Under the pieces are notes generated by a model. It had not been told where the DNA came from and ran no database searches. It worked only from the letters and a program-made list of their open reading frames with translations. From assembly GCA_030145245.1 (NCBI GenBank), contig JAQYWC010000071.1:1-64000 (forward strand): 64,000 bases of DNA, given 5' to 3'. Of the stretch, positions 25,404 through 34,860 are shown one piece after another. Made by a program: the position numbers and the translations under genes. This stretch comes from Desulfobacterium sp. GTDB taxonomy: Bacteria; Desulfobacterota; Desulfobacteria; Desulfobacterales; Desulfobacteraceae. How positions within the stretch are numbered: position 1 is the stretch's first letter; each line of letters begins with the position of its first letter.

Positions 25404-25541
25404 TCATCTTTTTTTTGTGATTTGGCTTCCAGGAAGAACGCTGCCAGAGTCAATAGAAACAACCGCTCGCTTGGTTCCGCATGGGACAAGTAGTATTGAG
25501 AGAGTAAAACCAGCTATAAGGCATAGGAGTTGCTTAGTCAT
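25404..25541 (-). CDS. Small ORF after nifV with lipoprotein-like signal
   Basis: A 45-aa frame starting at ATG 25541, preceded by GGAGGGGAGCT, a very strong ribosome site. The first 21 residues look like a lipoprotein signal peptide (Lys, then LLCLIAGFTLSILLVPCG with the lipobox Cys). The rest is short and polar. It begins 30 nt after the nifV stop on the same strand, so it would end the nif transcript. An alternative frame immediately beyond the signal codes for a different 30-40-residue tail, so this may be a frameshifted remnant of a longer gene. Confidence 0.4.
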   Translation of the reverse strand: MTKQLLCLIAGFTLSILLVPCGTKRAVVSIDSGSVLPGSQITKKR

Positions 25542-25570
25542 AGCTCCCCTCCATTAATTAATGTCAAGAA

Positions 25571-26722
25571 TTATCCGGAGCAGTTGCTATTGCCAAGATG
25601 ATAGAGCGCCTTAAGCTCTCCGGGGGTCAGCAATGATTTTTGTTCAAGGGCCTTTTCCCTTACCAGGGGGATCAGTTTTTTTGCCCCTGCTTTATCAATG
25701 AAAAGCCCCTGTTTTTCAAGCACATGGCCGATGGCGGCGGATCCTGAATGATACCCGATAACATAATCACTCTCTTTTTTTCCCACGGTTTCGGGTTCAA
25801 AGAGCTGATAGGAGGACCTGTCCTTTAAAAGCCCTGAACAATGAATGCCGGATTCGTGCCGGAAAACGTTTTTCCCGACAATGGGCTTTGATTCAGGAAT
25901 AGCGTGCCCGGAAGCCCCGGCAACCAGCCGACAGAGGTCCGTCATACCGGAGTTGTTGATGGTTCCCCCATATCCGCCCACCTCAAAAAGAGCCATGGAC
26001 ACCTCTTCCAAAGGCGCATTGCCGGCCCTTTCACCCAGGCCGTTAACCGTGACACTCAAGGCGGACGCACCTGCCTCCACCGCCGTAACCGCATTGGCCG
26101 TGGCCATGCCAAGATCATTATGTCCGTGGAATTCAAGATCAAGATCCGGCACCCGGTGGACAAGACCGGTCATGGTTTTGATCACCATGGAAGGACTGAT
26201 CATTCCCACCGTATCTGCCAGGCGAAGACGGTCAGCCCCGGCTTCAAAGGCACCCTCTGCAAATTGTTGTAGAAATTGATGCCGGGTCCGGGTGGCATCC
26301 TGGGCACCCACCGAGACCCGGTCAAAATATCTTTTTGCCATCCCCACCAGACGCCCAAGGGTATCCATCACCCACGCCTCGTCCCTGTCAAAGGTTCTGA
26401 GGAGGACAGAAGAGGTGGGAAAACTGATATGAACCCCGGGGGTATTGCAGCAAGCGGCCTTCTCAATATCCCCCTTGTCTGCCCGGCACCAGCAGGAGAG
26501 GATACAGGACAGATCCAGCCCGACAAGTTTTCTGATATCCCGGCAGGCCTGCTCCCCCATGGCCGGGATTCCGGCCTCTATCTCATCGATTCCTATCCGG
26601 TCAAGGGCTGTTGCGATTTCAACCCTTTCATGGGAGCTGAACACCACCCCGGGTGCCTGTTCGCCATCCCGCAGGGTGGTGTCCACCATCCATATTTTTC
26701 TTTTATCGTTTTCGTTCACCAT
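25571..26722 (-). CDS. nifV: Homocitrate synthase
   Basis: Condenses acetyl-CoA and 2-oxoglutarate to homocitrate, the organic ligand of FeMo-cofactor. A TIM-barrel DmpG/LeuA-type enzyme of 383 aa; the N-terminal TTLRDGEQAPGVVFS and the metal-binding FHGHNDLGMATANA are diagnostic. No LeuA regulatory domain follows, as expected for NifV. Last large gene of the minus-strand nif operon. Confidence 0.95.
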   Translation of the reverse strand: MVNENDKRKIWMVDTTLRDGEQAPGVVFSSHERVEIATALDRIGIDEIEAGIPAMGEQACRDIRKLVGLDLSCILSCWCRADKGDIEKAACCNTPGVHISFPTSSVLLRTFDRDEAWVMDTLGRLVGMAKRYFDRVSVGAQDATRTRHQFLQQFAEGAFEAGADRLRLADTVGMISPSMVIKTMTGLVHRVPDLDLEFHGHNDLGMATANAVTAVEAGASALSVTVNGLGERAGNAPLEEVSMALFEVGGYGGTINNSGMTDLCRLVAGASGHAIPESKPIVGKNVFRHESGIHCSGLLKDRSSYQLFEPETVGKKESDYVIGYHSGSAAIGHVLEKQGLFIDKAGAKKLIPLVREKALEQKSLLTPGELKALYHLGNSNCSG

Positions 26723-26798
26723 GGCCGACTCCGTGATTTTAAGTTTAACCGCTGCAACAAATATCGCTTTACTGTTTCAATTCATTTCCCGACTTTTG

Positions 26799-27128
26799 TT
26801 ATGGGACTTTGCACTTTAAAGGCTGCAAGAGATATTCTGTTGCGGTCCCACCATCTTCAAGGGCATCCAGGATCTCGTCAATGGCATCTTCAGATGTCAC
26901 ATTGCCGTACCAGGTGTTTTCCGGGTAAATGACCATGACCGGCCCCTCATCACAGAGCTTAAGGCAGCAGGTGGACGAAACAATTACGCCTTCAAGCCCC
27001 CGGTCAATGATCTCGTTTTCGATGTAGGGAAGAAAATCCATGGAGTTTTTCCGATGACATTTTCCTTTGGGTTCCCCGTTGGGTCTGAAACTTGCGCATA
27101 CCAGTATGTGGTGCTTTGGTTTTTCCAT
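26799..27128 (-). CDS. Thioredoxin-like [2Fe-2S] ferredoxin, nif-associated
   Basis: A 109-aa protein with the Cys pattern of thioredoxin-fold 2Fe-2S ferredoxins: VCASFRPNGEPKGKC near the N-terminus (Cys11 and Cys24) and STCCLKLCDEGP in the middle, followed by YPENTWYGNV. GGAG precedes the ATG. It lies between nifB and nifV and is a likely electron donor to nitrogenase or cofactor assembly. Confidence 0.88.
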   Translation of the reverse strand: MEKPKHHILVCASFRPNGEPKGKCHRKNSMDFLPYIENEIIDRGLEGVIVSSTCCLKLCDEGPVMVIYPENTWYGNVTSEDAIDEILDALEDGGTATEYLLQPLKCKVP

Positions 27129-27210
27129 TCTTTTTTCTCCTCGGGAACAGATTTCAACTCTGTCCCCATAATTTGATTTATCTGTCCCGATACTTTATCT
27201 GACCGATGGT

Positions 27211-28485
27211 TTACATGCATCCCATTCCCGCACCTGAGCATTCTGCATTACAATCCAGGGGGGCTCTTTTAATAAGATGATTTATGTTCTGTTTGCTTTT
27301 CACGGCATCAATGACTTCCTGGATCAGGCCGTTGACCATGAGGATTTCAAATCCTTCTTCTGTCAACACTTTCCTAGGGGTTTCCCCAACCCCGCTCACC
27401 AGGATGAGATGGCAATCCCTGAGCAGTTCCGCCACGGTATGCCACCTGGCCCCTGGGCCACCAGGTTTCGGAACGCTCCTTGTTTCCACAAGCACCAGTT
27501 CTTCTTCGCTAATGTCATAGATGGCAAGTTCAGTTGCCTCTCCCAAATGCTGGTTCACCAGAACCCCCTCCCGGGTGGCCACGGCCACATAGGGTCTGGC
27601 AGGATTTTCTATCTCCATTTCGGGTGTCTCTTCCATGGATGCGCATTCCTTAAGGCTATCCACCAATACCTTGTCCGGTTCTTCACCCAGTATGCCCACG
27701 GCATCGGCCCGGCACCGCCTGCAATGTTTCATCTGGGGGATATACTTTTGGGCGTCTGTCTGGATTCTTACAATCTCTTCCCTGGACGGTTCTGCAAGGT
27801 GGGAGAAATTGGACCCCTCATTGGGGTAGTAGGGCATGCAGTTGAGCAGATCTACCCCCATCCTGGCCATTTCCCTGGCAATATCGGTAACGTGATGATC
27901 GTTAATACCGGGCAGAACAATGGTGTTGACCTTTACAATGATCCCCCTTTCTTTTAAGCCTGCCACGGATTCCATCTGCTTTTCCAGAAGAAGCCCGGCC
28001 CCTTTTCCGGGGGCCAGGGATCTCTTGCCAAACCTTACCCAGGAATAGATTTTTTCACTGATTGCAAGGTCAATGGCGTTAATGGTGATGCTCACATGGC
28101 TGACATTGAACTTTGCTATGTCATCCAGGTAATCTGGGAGGTTCAGACCATTGCTTGCAAGACACAAGAGCATTTCCGGATATTCTTTGTTGATCATTTC
28201 AATGGTTTTCAAGGTCTCTTCAGGGTTGGCAAAGGGATCTCCGGGACCTGCAATTCCCACCACGGAAATATTTTTTTTCCGGGTCATTACCCTTTTAAGG
28301 TATTCCATGGCCTGGAAAGGGGAAAGAATACTGCTGCAGACACCGGGCCTGCTTTCATTGACACAGTCAAATTTCCGGTTACAGAAATTGCACTGGATAT
28401 TACAGCGTGGAGCGACTGGAAGGTGGACCCGTCCCCAACTTTTACAGGCATTTGCATTAAAACAGGGATGATTTTTAATATTCAT
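27211..28485 (-). CDS. nifB: Nitrogenase cofactor biosynthesis protein NifB
   Basis: Radical-SAM enzyme that makes NifB-co, the Fe8S9C precursor of FeMo-co (424 aa). The radical-SAM cluster motif is CNIQCNFC near residue 28, preceded by HPCFN and followed by NRKFDCVNESRPGV. Residues about 300-395 form a fused NifX-like domain (PYVAVATREGVLVNQHLGEA), so no separate NifX is needed here. The C-terminus is Cys-rich (CNAECSGAGMGCM). AAAGGA precedes the start. Confidence 0.97.
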   Translation of the reverse strand: MNIKNHPCFNANACKSWGRVHLPVAPRCNIQCNFCNRKFDCVNESRPGVCSSILSPFQAMEYLKRVMTRKKNISVVGIAGPGDPFANPEETLKTIEMINKEYPEMLLCLASNGLNLPDYLDDIAKFNVSHVSITINAIDLAISEKIYSWVRFGKRSLAPGKGAGLLLEKQMESVAGLKERGIIVKVNTIVLPGINDHHVTDIAREMARMGVDLLNCMPYYPNEGSNFSHLAEPSREEIVRIQTDAQKYIPQMKHCRRCRADAVGILGEEPDKVLVDSLKECASMEETPEMEIENPARPYVAVATREGVLVNQHLGEATELAIYDISEEELVLVETRSVPKPGGPGARWHTVAELLRDCHLILVSGVGETPRKVLTEEGFEILMVNGLIQEVIDAVKSKQNINHLIKRAPLDCNAECSGAGMGCM

Positions 28486-28504
28486 TTTTCTATCCTTTCT
28501 CTTT

Positions 28505-28538
28505 CCTTATATCTATGGCCTTATATCTATGGCCTTAT
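28505..28538 (-). repeat. 14-bp tandem repeat in the nifB-nifN gap
   Basis: CCTTATATCTATGG occurs twice head to tail (28505-28518 and 28519-28532) with a partial third copy, in the 55-nt spacer between nifN and nifB. Such short arrays change length easily and may tune spacing. Confidence 0.7.
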
Positions 28539-28540
28539 TT

Positions 28541-29935
28541 CTACATGTAGGCGTAACCGGTTTTTGACGTATCCTGCCGACGCTGGAGCAGGGTATTAAC
28601 AATGGTATCAAACAGCTCCTGGGCCCCCTTGTAACCAATGTGAAGAATGCGCTGGCCCCCAATCCGGTCATGGATGGGAAAACCGACCCTGACCAGGGGA
28701 ACATTGAGGTGCCGGGACATGGTGTACCCCTTGCTGTTTCCGATTACAAAATCTGGATTAAGGTCCCTGGCCGCTTGCTCCATCCGGGTAAAATCCATAC
28801 CCTGGTGAACCGTCACCTGTTTGAGGATGTTCGGTGCAAGGGTCTCTTCCAGGGCTTTTTCCAGCAACCCGCTTTTCCCGCCGGAAGCGCATAGAACAGG
28901 GATGATGCCGACCTCGGCCAGGAACCCTGCCATGGCAACCACAAAGTCCTCCTCCCCGTAGACAACGGCCCTTCGTTTGGACACATATTTGTTTCCATCC
29001 ACATAGGCGTCAATCAGTCGTCCCCGTTGACATTTGTACTTCTCAGGCATGGCCGTTGCGGTCAGTTGTTCCAGGTGCGAAAAGAAAAGATCCGTGGCCT
29101 TAACCCCAATAGGGAAGCCAAGGGAAACCAGGGGAATGTCAAACCGTTCCTTTAAAAGGGACCCGGCACTCTCTCCGCCCTGGTTAACCGTGCCTGCCAG
29201 GATGGAACCCAATTCCATGCTGGCCGTGGCAAGGTTCATGGTCTTGATCTCCCTGACCGGGGTTCCGCCTTTTTGAATGGCCTGGTAGTCCTCCCAGGAA
29301 GGGCCTTCCAGCCGTTCCGAATAATCCGGCAGAATCGTAAATTCGGTGTTAAGATCCGTAAAGATCTCCTTTATATGTCTAATATCCTCATTGGAGAGCA
29401 TACCCGGAAAAATGTTTATTTTTTTCCGGGTCTTAAGATCGTCCTTTGTTTTGCCGGTCAAGGGATTGCACCGTTCCACCACGGCATGAACCGCCCCGTG
29501 GAATCCGTCCACATGGGTGCCGGTATAACTTGGGGTTGACACATGGACCAGGATCGTATCGTCGACGGCATTATCCATGCCGTTTAAAATCATGGGCACA
29601 TCATCCCCAATGGTTTCCGAAAGGCAGGTGGTGGCAATGCCGATCATGGCCGGGAAGTATTGACGGGTTACATTTTCAATGGCAAGCCTGAGGTTGTCCC
29701 CACCGCCGAATATGGCCGTATCCTCTGAAAAATTGGATGAGGCGATATCCACGGGCTCCCTGAAATGGCTGATCAGGTACCGCCGCATATAGGTTGAACA
29801 CCCCTGGGAACCGTGCAAAAGGGGGATGGTCCCCTCTATCCCGTGGAAAACCAGAGCGGCGCCAAGTGGTGTACACATTTTGCAAGCATTGCGGGTGGCA
29901 GTATATGGTATTGTTTTGATCTTTTTTGGAATCAT
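28541..29935 (-). CDS. nifN: Nitrogenase FeMo-co scaffold subunit NifN
   Basis: Beta-type subunit of the NifEN scaffold that matures NifB-co to FeMo-co (464 aa). It follows nifE and begins with the NifK-like cluster region NACKMCTPLGAALVFHGIEG, then LLHGSQGCSTYMRRYL and TTCLSETIGDD. It is paralogous to NifK. The gap after nifE is six bases, so it is tightly coupled. Confidence 0.95.
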   Translation of the reverse strand: MIPKKIKTIPYTATRNACKMCTPLGAALVFHGIEGTIPLLHGSQGCSTYMRRYLISHFREPVDIASSNFSEDTAIFGGGDNLRLAIENVTRQYFPAMIGIATTCLSETIGDDVPMILNGMDNAVDDTILVHVSTPSYTGTHVDGFHGAVHAVVERCNPLTGKTKDDLKTRKKINIFPGMLSNEDIRHIKEIFTDLNTEFTILPDYSERLEGPSWEDYQAIQKGGTPVREIKTMNLATASMELGSILAGTVNQGGESAGSLLKERFDIPLVSLGFPIGVKATDLFFSHLEQLTATAMPEKYKCQRGRLIDAYVDGNKYVSKRRAVVYGEEDFVVAMAGFLAEVGIIPVLCASGGKSGLLEKALEETLAPNILKQVTVHQGMDFTRMEQAARDLNPDFVIGNSKGYTMSRHLNVPLVRVGFPIHDRIGGQRILHIGYKGAQELFDTIVNTLLQRRQDTSKTGYAYM

Positions 29936-29941
29936 GGGGTA

Positions 29942-31327
29942 TCATCCTTTCTTTGAAATGGCCCGGTTAAACGACTTTCTCGGGACAAGGTCCCAGATGG
30001 GACTTGTTACGGTTTCATGGACTTCCCTGGCGAAATTTACCATTCCCTCAAACCCTACCAGAGGGATCTTTCTCTCATGGTTATGGTCGCAGAAACCAAT
30101 TCCCAGCTTGTAGGCAATGGGCCGTTCCTTGACCCCGCCGATAAAAAGGTGGGCATCCTTTTCCATGACATACTTGGCAAGTTCCAGGGGGTTGGCATCA
30201 TCCAGGATCACCGTGCCCGGGTCGCACATCTCCCTCAGAAGCGCGTAGTCATCCTTGTTGCCGGTCTGGGATCCCACAAGGACCTCCGCCATGCCCAGGT
30301 GTTTCAGCGCCTTGATCAAAGAAAAGGCCTTGAACGCACCGCCCACGTAAATGGCGGCCCGTTTTCCCGTAAGATCCTTTCTCAGGGCTGACAGTTCTGG
30401 AAGAATGGTTTTCACCTCCTCCTGCACCAGGGTCTTTGTTCGTTCCATGATCTCCGGGGTGTCCTCAAAAAACGCGGCCACATCATACAGGGCATCCGAG
30501 GTGTCTTCTATGCCGAAATAGGAGACCCGTATAAAGGGGATGCCATAGGCTTTTTCCATGTCCTTGGCAAGGTAGGTCAAAGAGCCGGAACACTGGACCA
30601 CATTCAAACAGGCCCGGTGTGCCGACTGCACCTCTTCCACCCTGCCGTCCCCTGTCATCACGGCAACCACCTCGATTCCCATCCGCCGGTAGTACTCTTT
30701 GATGATCCAGGTCTCTCCACCGATATTGAACTCCCCCAGGATATTGATGCTCAGGGGGATTTGCTTTTCCGGTTTTCTGTTCTGGTCAATGAGTTTAAAC
30801 AGGGCGTCACAGGCGGCCTTGTACCCGTCCTTTTTCGTGCCCTTGAACCCCTCTGAATGCACCGGGAGAACGGGGATGTGGGTTTTTGCGGCCACCTTTT
30901 TACATACCGCTTCCACATCATCCCCGATGATCCCGACAATACAGGTGCAATAGACAAAAGCTGCCTTGGGTTCATATTCTGCAATAAGTTCAACCAGGGC
31001 CTGTTCAAGCTTTTTCTCACCGCCGAAAACGATATCCGTCTCGGAAAGATCCGTGGAAAAACTCATCCGGTGGAGTTCCGGCCCCGATGACAGGGCCCCC
31101 CTGATATCCCAGGTGTAGGATGCGCAGCCAATGGGCCCATGGATAAGGTGCAGGGCATCTGCTATGGGGTAGAGAACCACCCTGGATCCGCAGAAAACAC
31201 AGGCCCGCTGGCTCACTGCACCTGCCAGGCTCTTTTTTTCGCAGGAGATATCAAAGCTATCCTGGCCCTTCCGGTAAATCTGGTTTTTCCTGTCTTCCAA
31301 TACGGATATGGGTTCCATTGTATCCAT
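29942..31327 (-). CDS. nifE: Nitrogenase FeMo-co scaffold subunit NifE
   Basis: Alpha-type subunit of NifEN (461 aa). The cluster motifs RACVFCGSRVVLYPI, HGPIGCASYTWDIRG and CTCIVGIIGDDV are present. It is co-transcribed with nifK upstream (15-nt gap) and nifN downstream. Confidence 0.96.
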   Translation of the reverse strand: MDTMEPISVLEDRKNQIYRKGQDSFDISCEKKSLAGAVSQRACVFCGSRVVLYPIADALHLIHGPIGCASYTWDIRGALSSGPELHRMSFSTDLSETDIVFGGEKKLEQALVELIAEYEPKAAFVYCTCIVGIIGDDVEAVCKKVAAKTHIPVLPVHSEGFKGTKKDGYKAACDALFKLIDQNRKPEKQIPLSINILGEFNIGGETWIIKEYYRRMGIEVVAVMTGDGRVEEVQSAHRACLNVVQCSGSLTYLAKDMEKAYGIPFIRVSYFGIEDTSDALYDVAAFFEDTPEIMERTKTLVQEEVKTILPELSALRKDLTGKRAAIYVGGAFKAFSLIKALKHLGMAEVLVGSQTGNKDDYALLREMCDPGTVILDDANPLELAKYVMEKDAHLFIGGVKERPIAYKLGIGFCDHNHERKIPLVGFEGMVNFAREVHETVTSPIWDLVPRKSFNRAISKKG

Positions 31328-31342
31328 CCTTTATCTAATCAA

Positions 31343-32719
31343 TTACAGTACCAGTTCAAAACTTTCTTCCGGGGCATCACGGTCAAGACGATCCAGCAGG
31401 ACATCAAGAATCTTTTCAAGAAGCCGCATGCCGCCCTTGTAACAAACCGTGGGAAAATAGGAGTGGCCCACCCTGTCCAGGATGGGGAATCCAATCCGCA
31501 CAAAGGGGATGTCATCATCTTTTGCCATGTATTTTCCATAGGTGTTGGCCATGAGCAGATCCACCGGCTCGTTTTTGATCCACTGGTGGAGCTGGAACAG
31601 GTCACCGGCTGCCTTGACATTGACCGTGTAGGGAAGATGGGCTGTCATCTCCCTGATCCTTTTCTCAAAGTCCTGTCCCGGCGTTCCCGTGACAATATGA
31701 ACGGGCATCATGTCAATGCTCAGGAGAAATTCCACCAAAGGAATCAAGTGATCCGGGTCCCCTGCCAGGGCCACCTTTTTCCCGTAAAAGTACTGGTGCA
31801 TATCCGTGATGATATCCAGCAGCTGGCCCCGTTCCCGTGTGATGCTGTCCGGCACGCTCACCCCTGCCGCCTTTCTCAAGGCATCAATAAAACGGTCGGT
31901 TGCAGCAAGTCCGATGGGCAGATCCTGCACCTGGCAGGGGACCTTCCATTTGGTGTCCAGGGCCCTTGCCGCGTCGGCAGAGGCCATGGCGCCCAGGGCA
32001 ATGGTGCCGATGCTGTCGCCGGTGGCGGTGAGTTCTTCGGCTGTGACGCCGCCGTCGGGATACATTTTGTATTTTCCGGTCATGGGACCGTTGAGGACGT
32101 TGGAAGTGTCCGGGAAAAGAATAGGGTTGATATCCATCTCTTTGACCAGCCGTTTAATCTCTGCCATGTCCGAAGGTTCAACATATCCTGGAATAATATT
32201 GAATTTACCATTGGGTGTCCCGGTGGACTTGGAAAAATACATGGCCATGGCCTTGGTCATGTTGGAGAACCCGGTAACGTGGGACCCCACATAACTGGGG
32301 GTACTGGCATGGATCACATGTTTACCGTCAGGTACCTTTCCGTCCTTTACCGCCTTAATGGCGATCTGATTCACATCATCCCCGATGGTTTCAGAAAGAC
32401 AGGTGGTGTGAACGGCGATGATATCCGGCTCATAGGTGGTAAAAATCGTGTTAATGGCCTGGACCAGGTTGGCCTGGCCCCCGAAAACAGATGACCCTTC
32501 GGTAAATGAACTGGTGGCTGCCATGACCGGTTCCCGATAGTGGCGGGTGAGGGCGCTTCTGTGATAGGCGCAGCATCCCTGGGAACCGTGACTGTGGGGC
32601 AGGCAATTGTGTATCCCAAGGGATGCATACATGGCACCAATGGGCTGGCAGGTTTTCGCCGGGTTTACGGTTAGCGCCTTCCTTGGTTTTATCTCTTTAT
32701 TGGTATGTCTGAGCAACAT
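31343..32719 (-). CDS. nifK: Nitrogenase MoFe protein beta subunit NifK
   Basis: Beta subunit of dinitrogenase (458 aa). P-cluster ligands are visible as Cys24 in PAKTCQPIGA, Cys49 in HGSQGCC, and the Cys of TTCLSETIGDD. The protein starts close to the first ligand, lacking the roughly 50-residue N-terminal extension of proteobacterial group I NifK. That is typical of group II enzymes of anaerobes. GGGAGACC precedes the ATG. Confidence 0.97.
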   Translation of the reverse strand: MLLRHTNKEIKPRKALTVNPAKTCQPIGAMYASLGIHNCLPHSHGSQGCCAYHRSALTRHYREPVMAATSSFTEGSSVFGGQANLVQAINTIFTTYEPDIIAVHTTCLSETIGDDVNQIAIKAVKDGKVPDGKHVIHASTPSYVGSHVTGFSNMTKAMAMYFSKSTGTPNGKFNIIPGYVEPSDMAEIKRLVKEMDINPILFPDTSNVLNGPMTGKYKMYPDGGVTAEELTATGDSIGTIALGAMASADAARALDTKWKVPCQVQDLPIGLAATDRFIDALRKAAGVSVPDSITRERGQLLDIITDMHQYFYGKKVALAGDPDHLIPLVEFLLSIDMMPVHIVTGTPGQDFEKRIREMTAHLPYTVNVKAAGDLFQLHQWIKNEPVDLLMANTYGKYMAKDDDIPFVRIGFPILDRVGHSYFPTVCYKGGMRLLEKILDVLLDRLDRDAPEESFELVL

Positions 32720-32788
32720 TTTGCGTAGGTCTCCCTTGTAAATTTATGTTTTTTTCGTGGGATGGATCAGGTTAAAAGATTACGAAAT

Positions 32789-34453
32789 TTATTCCCAACC
32801 GTATTTTGCCGAAAGTTCAGGGTTTGTCTGCCAGGGGGCTTCAAGATAGTCCCAGACCTTGGAGTTGACCAGTCTGTCGATCTCCCGGTAAAAATTGACC
32901 GCCCCTTTAAAGCCTGCGTAGGGACCCCCTGAATCGTAGGAATGGAGCTGTTTCATTGGGATGCCGCTCTTCTGAATGGCATATTTTTCTTTGATGCCCG
33001 CACAATAGAGATCGGGTTTGTACAGTTTGAGCAGCTGCTCTGTTTCATACTGGCTGATATCATCGATGAGAAGGGCATCGTTTTCCATATCAACACTCAT
33101 GCCCTTGTAATCCTTGAATTCAAACCCCTTGGCCTTCAGGGCCGCCAGTTCAGCTTCGGTTTTCCTGGACCGGTATTTGTCGTCATCCTTTTCAATTTTA
33201 AGCTCTTCAATATTTCTTGAATCCGCATCAATCTTGATATCGGGAATAACCCGTCTTCCCTCGTAATCATCCCTGTGGGCGAATTCGTATCCGGCTGAAA
33301 TCGTTCTCATGCCGATCTCCTTGAACAGCTCCTGGTAATGATGGGCCCTGGAACCGCCCACAAAGATCATGGCGACTTTGCCTTCGCACCTTTTTTTAAC
33401 CTCCAGTCTCACCCGTTCAACTTCAGGCATCTCCGCTTCAATAACGGCCTCCACCCGTTGGATGAATTCTTCCTCGCCAAAATACCCGGCGATTTTCCTC
33501 AAGGATTTGGCTGTGGATTTACCACCGATGAAGTTGATCTTTATCCAGGGGATACCGTATTTGATCTCCATCATATCGGCCACATAGTTGATGGATCTGT
33601 GGCACATGACCGTGTTGAGGTCTGCCGTATGGGAGTTGGCAAACTGGTCATAGGTGGAGTTACCGCTATAGGTTGAGACAACGGAGATGCCGCAGTCGTC
33701 CAGAATCCGGTCGATCTCAAAGCCATCGCCGCCGATGTTGTACTCACCCAAAAGGTTGATCTTATAGTCGGCTTCCTTGATGGAATCATCCTTGCCGACC
33801 ACATTCTTAAAAATACCGTTGTTGGCGATATGATGGCCGGCAGACTGGCTCACACCCTTGTAGCCTTCACAGGAAAAACCAAAAACGTTGATGCCGAGCT
33901 TTTCCTTCATCTCACTTGCAACGGCATGGACATCATCTCCGATAAGCCCCACGGGACAGGTTGAAAAGATGCTGATCGCCTTGGGTTTAAATATGTCATA
34001 GGCCTCTTGTACAGCAGCTTTCAGCTTTTTTTCACCGCCGAAGACAATGTCTTTATCCTGCATGTCCGTGGAAAAGCAGTAGGGCATATAATTGTCATCC
34101 GCATCCGAGGCGGTACGGGTCTGATTCCGCCGGGTCAGCCAGCTGTAGAACCCGCACCCGATGGGGCCATGGGTGATATTGACGATATCCCTTGTGGGCC
34201 CCAGGATGACCCCCTTGCAACCCGCATAGGAGCATCCCCTCTGGGTGATAATTCCCGGAACCGTCCTGACATTGGCCCCCATGACCGGGGTTTTGCCGGT
34301 ATCATCCTTTTTGTTGACCATGATCTGATTGGATCGTTTTCTGGCCACCTTGGCAGGATACCTTGACAGCAACTCTTTTTTTATCTTTTCCGGATCAAGC
34401 GTGTCAACGCCACCCGGTCTGATTGTTTTAGTATCCTTTATCGTATCGCTCAT
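32789..34453 (-). CDS. nifD: Nitrogenase MoFe protein alpha subunit NifD
   Basis: Alpha subunit carrying FeMo-co (554 aa). P-cluster ligands Cys74 (RGCSYAGC), Cys100 (HGPIGCGF) and Cys166 (STCPVGLIGDD); cofactor ligands Cys284 (TVMCHRS) and His504 (QLHSYDSGG). The protein is longer than group I NifD because of an insertion around residues 400-450 rich in Lys/Glu/Asp, as in clostridial and other anaerobe NifD. It lies after nifI2 with a short gap. Confidence 0.97.
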   Translation of the reverse strand: MSDTIKDTKTIRPGGVDTLDPEKIKKELLSRYPAKVARKRSNQIMVNKKDDTGKTPVMGANVRTVPGIITQRGCSYAGCKGVILGPTRDIVNITHGPIGCGFYSWLTRRNQTRTASDADDNYMPYCFSTDMQDKDIVFGGEKKLKAAVQEAYDIFKPKAISIFSTCPVGLIGDDVHAVASEMKEKLGINVFGFSCEGYKGVSQSAGHHIANNGIFKNVVGKDDSIKEADYKINLLGEYNIGGDGFEIDRILDDCGISVVSTYSGNSTYDQFANSHTADLNTVMCHRSINYVADMMEIKYGIPWIKINFIGGKSTAKSLRKIAGYFGEEEFIQRVEAVIEAEMPEVERVRLEVKKRCEGKVAMIFVGGSRAHHYQELFKEIGMRTISAGYEFAHRDDYEGRRVIPDIKIDADSRNIEELKIEKDDDKYRSRKTEAELAALKAKGFEFKDYKGMSVDMENDALLIDDISQYETEQLLKLYKPDLYCAGIKEKYAIQKSGIPMKQLHSYDSGGPYAGFKGAVNFYREIDRLVNSKVWDYLEAPWQTNPELSAKYGWE

Positions 34454-34479
34454 CTTTATTTTCCCATCCTAAAAGTTAA

Positions 34480-34860
34480 TTAAAGGTCGTCCAGGACCCT
34501 GTCGCCACTCTCGCTGGTTCTCACACTCAAGGCATCCAGGATCGGCATGACCCAGACGACCCCGTCCCCGGATTTTCCGGTCTGGTTGGCACGAATGATG
34601 GTCTCCACCGTTTTTGACACCAGCTTGTCCGGGACAACCAGGGAGATTGCTCTCTTGGGAATCAGCCGGCCGGCCTGACCGAGCTGGGAAATGGCCTCTT
34701 CATATCCCTGTTCCGCCCCCTTTAAAAGCGCCATATCCACAAGACCTTTGCCCCGACCCAACGCATCCATGGCCGTCATGGATGGGATCCCCGCATCGAT
34801 CAGGGCCAATTTGGTCTTGTTGATCATGTTCATGCGGATGACAGCCATGATCTCCTTCAT
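34480..34860 (-). CDS. nifI2: Nitrogenase-regulating PII-like protein NifI2
   Basis: A 126-aa GlnB-family protein between nifH and nifD, a position specific to NifI proteins. PII core: MKEIMAVIRMNMINKTKLALIDAG, and the C-terminal GDGVVWVMPILDALSVRTSE. Known NifI1-NifI2 complexes bind and inhibit dinitrogenase when fixed nitrogen is available, with release by 2-oxoglutarate and ATP. Its ATG overlaps the nifI1 stop. Confidence 0.93.
   Translation of the reverse strand: MKEIMAVIRMNMINKTKLALIDAGIPSMTAMDALGRGKGLVDMALLKGAEQGYEEAISQLGQAGRLIPKRAISLVVPDKLVSKTVETIIRANQTGKSGDGVVWVMPILDALSVRTSESGDRVLDDL

Noticed and set aside
31139-32494. 451-aa open frame on the plus strand
   Set aside because: Antisense to nifE/nifK, no ribosome site or family resemblance.
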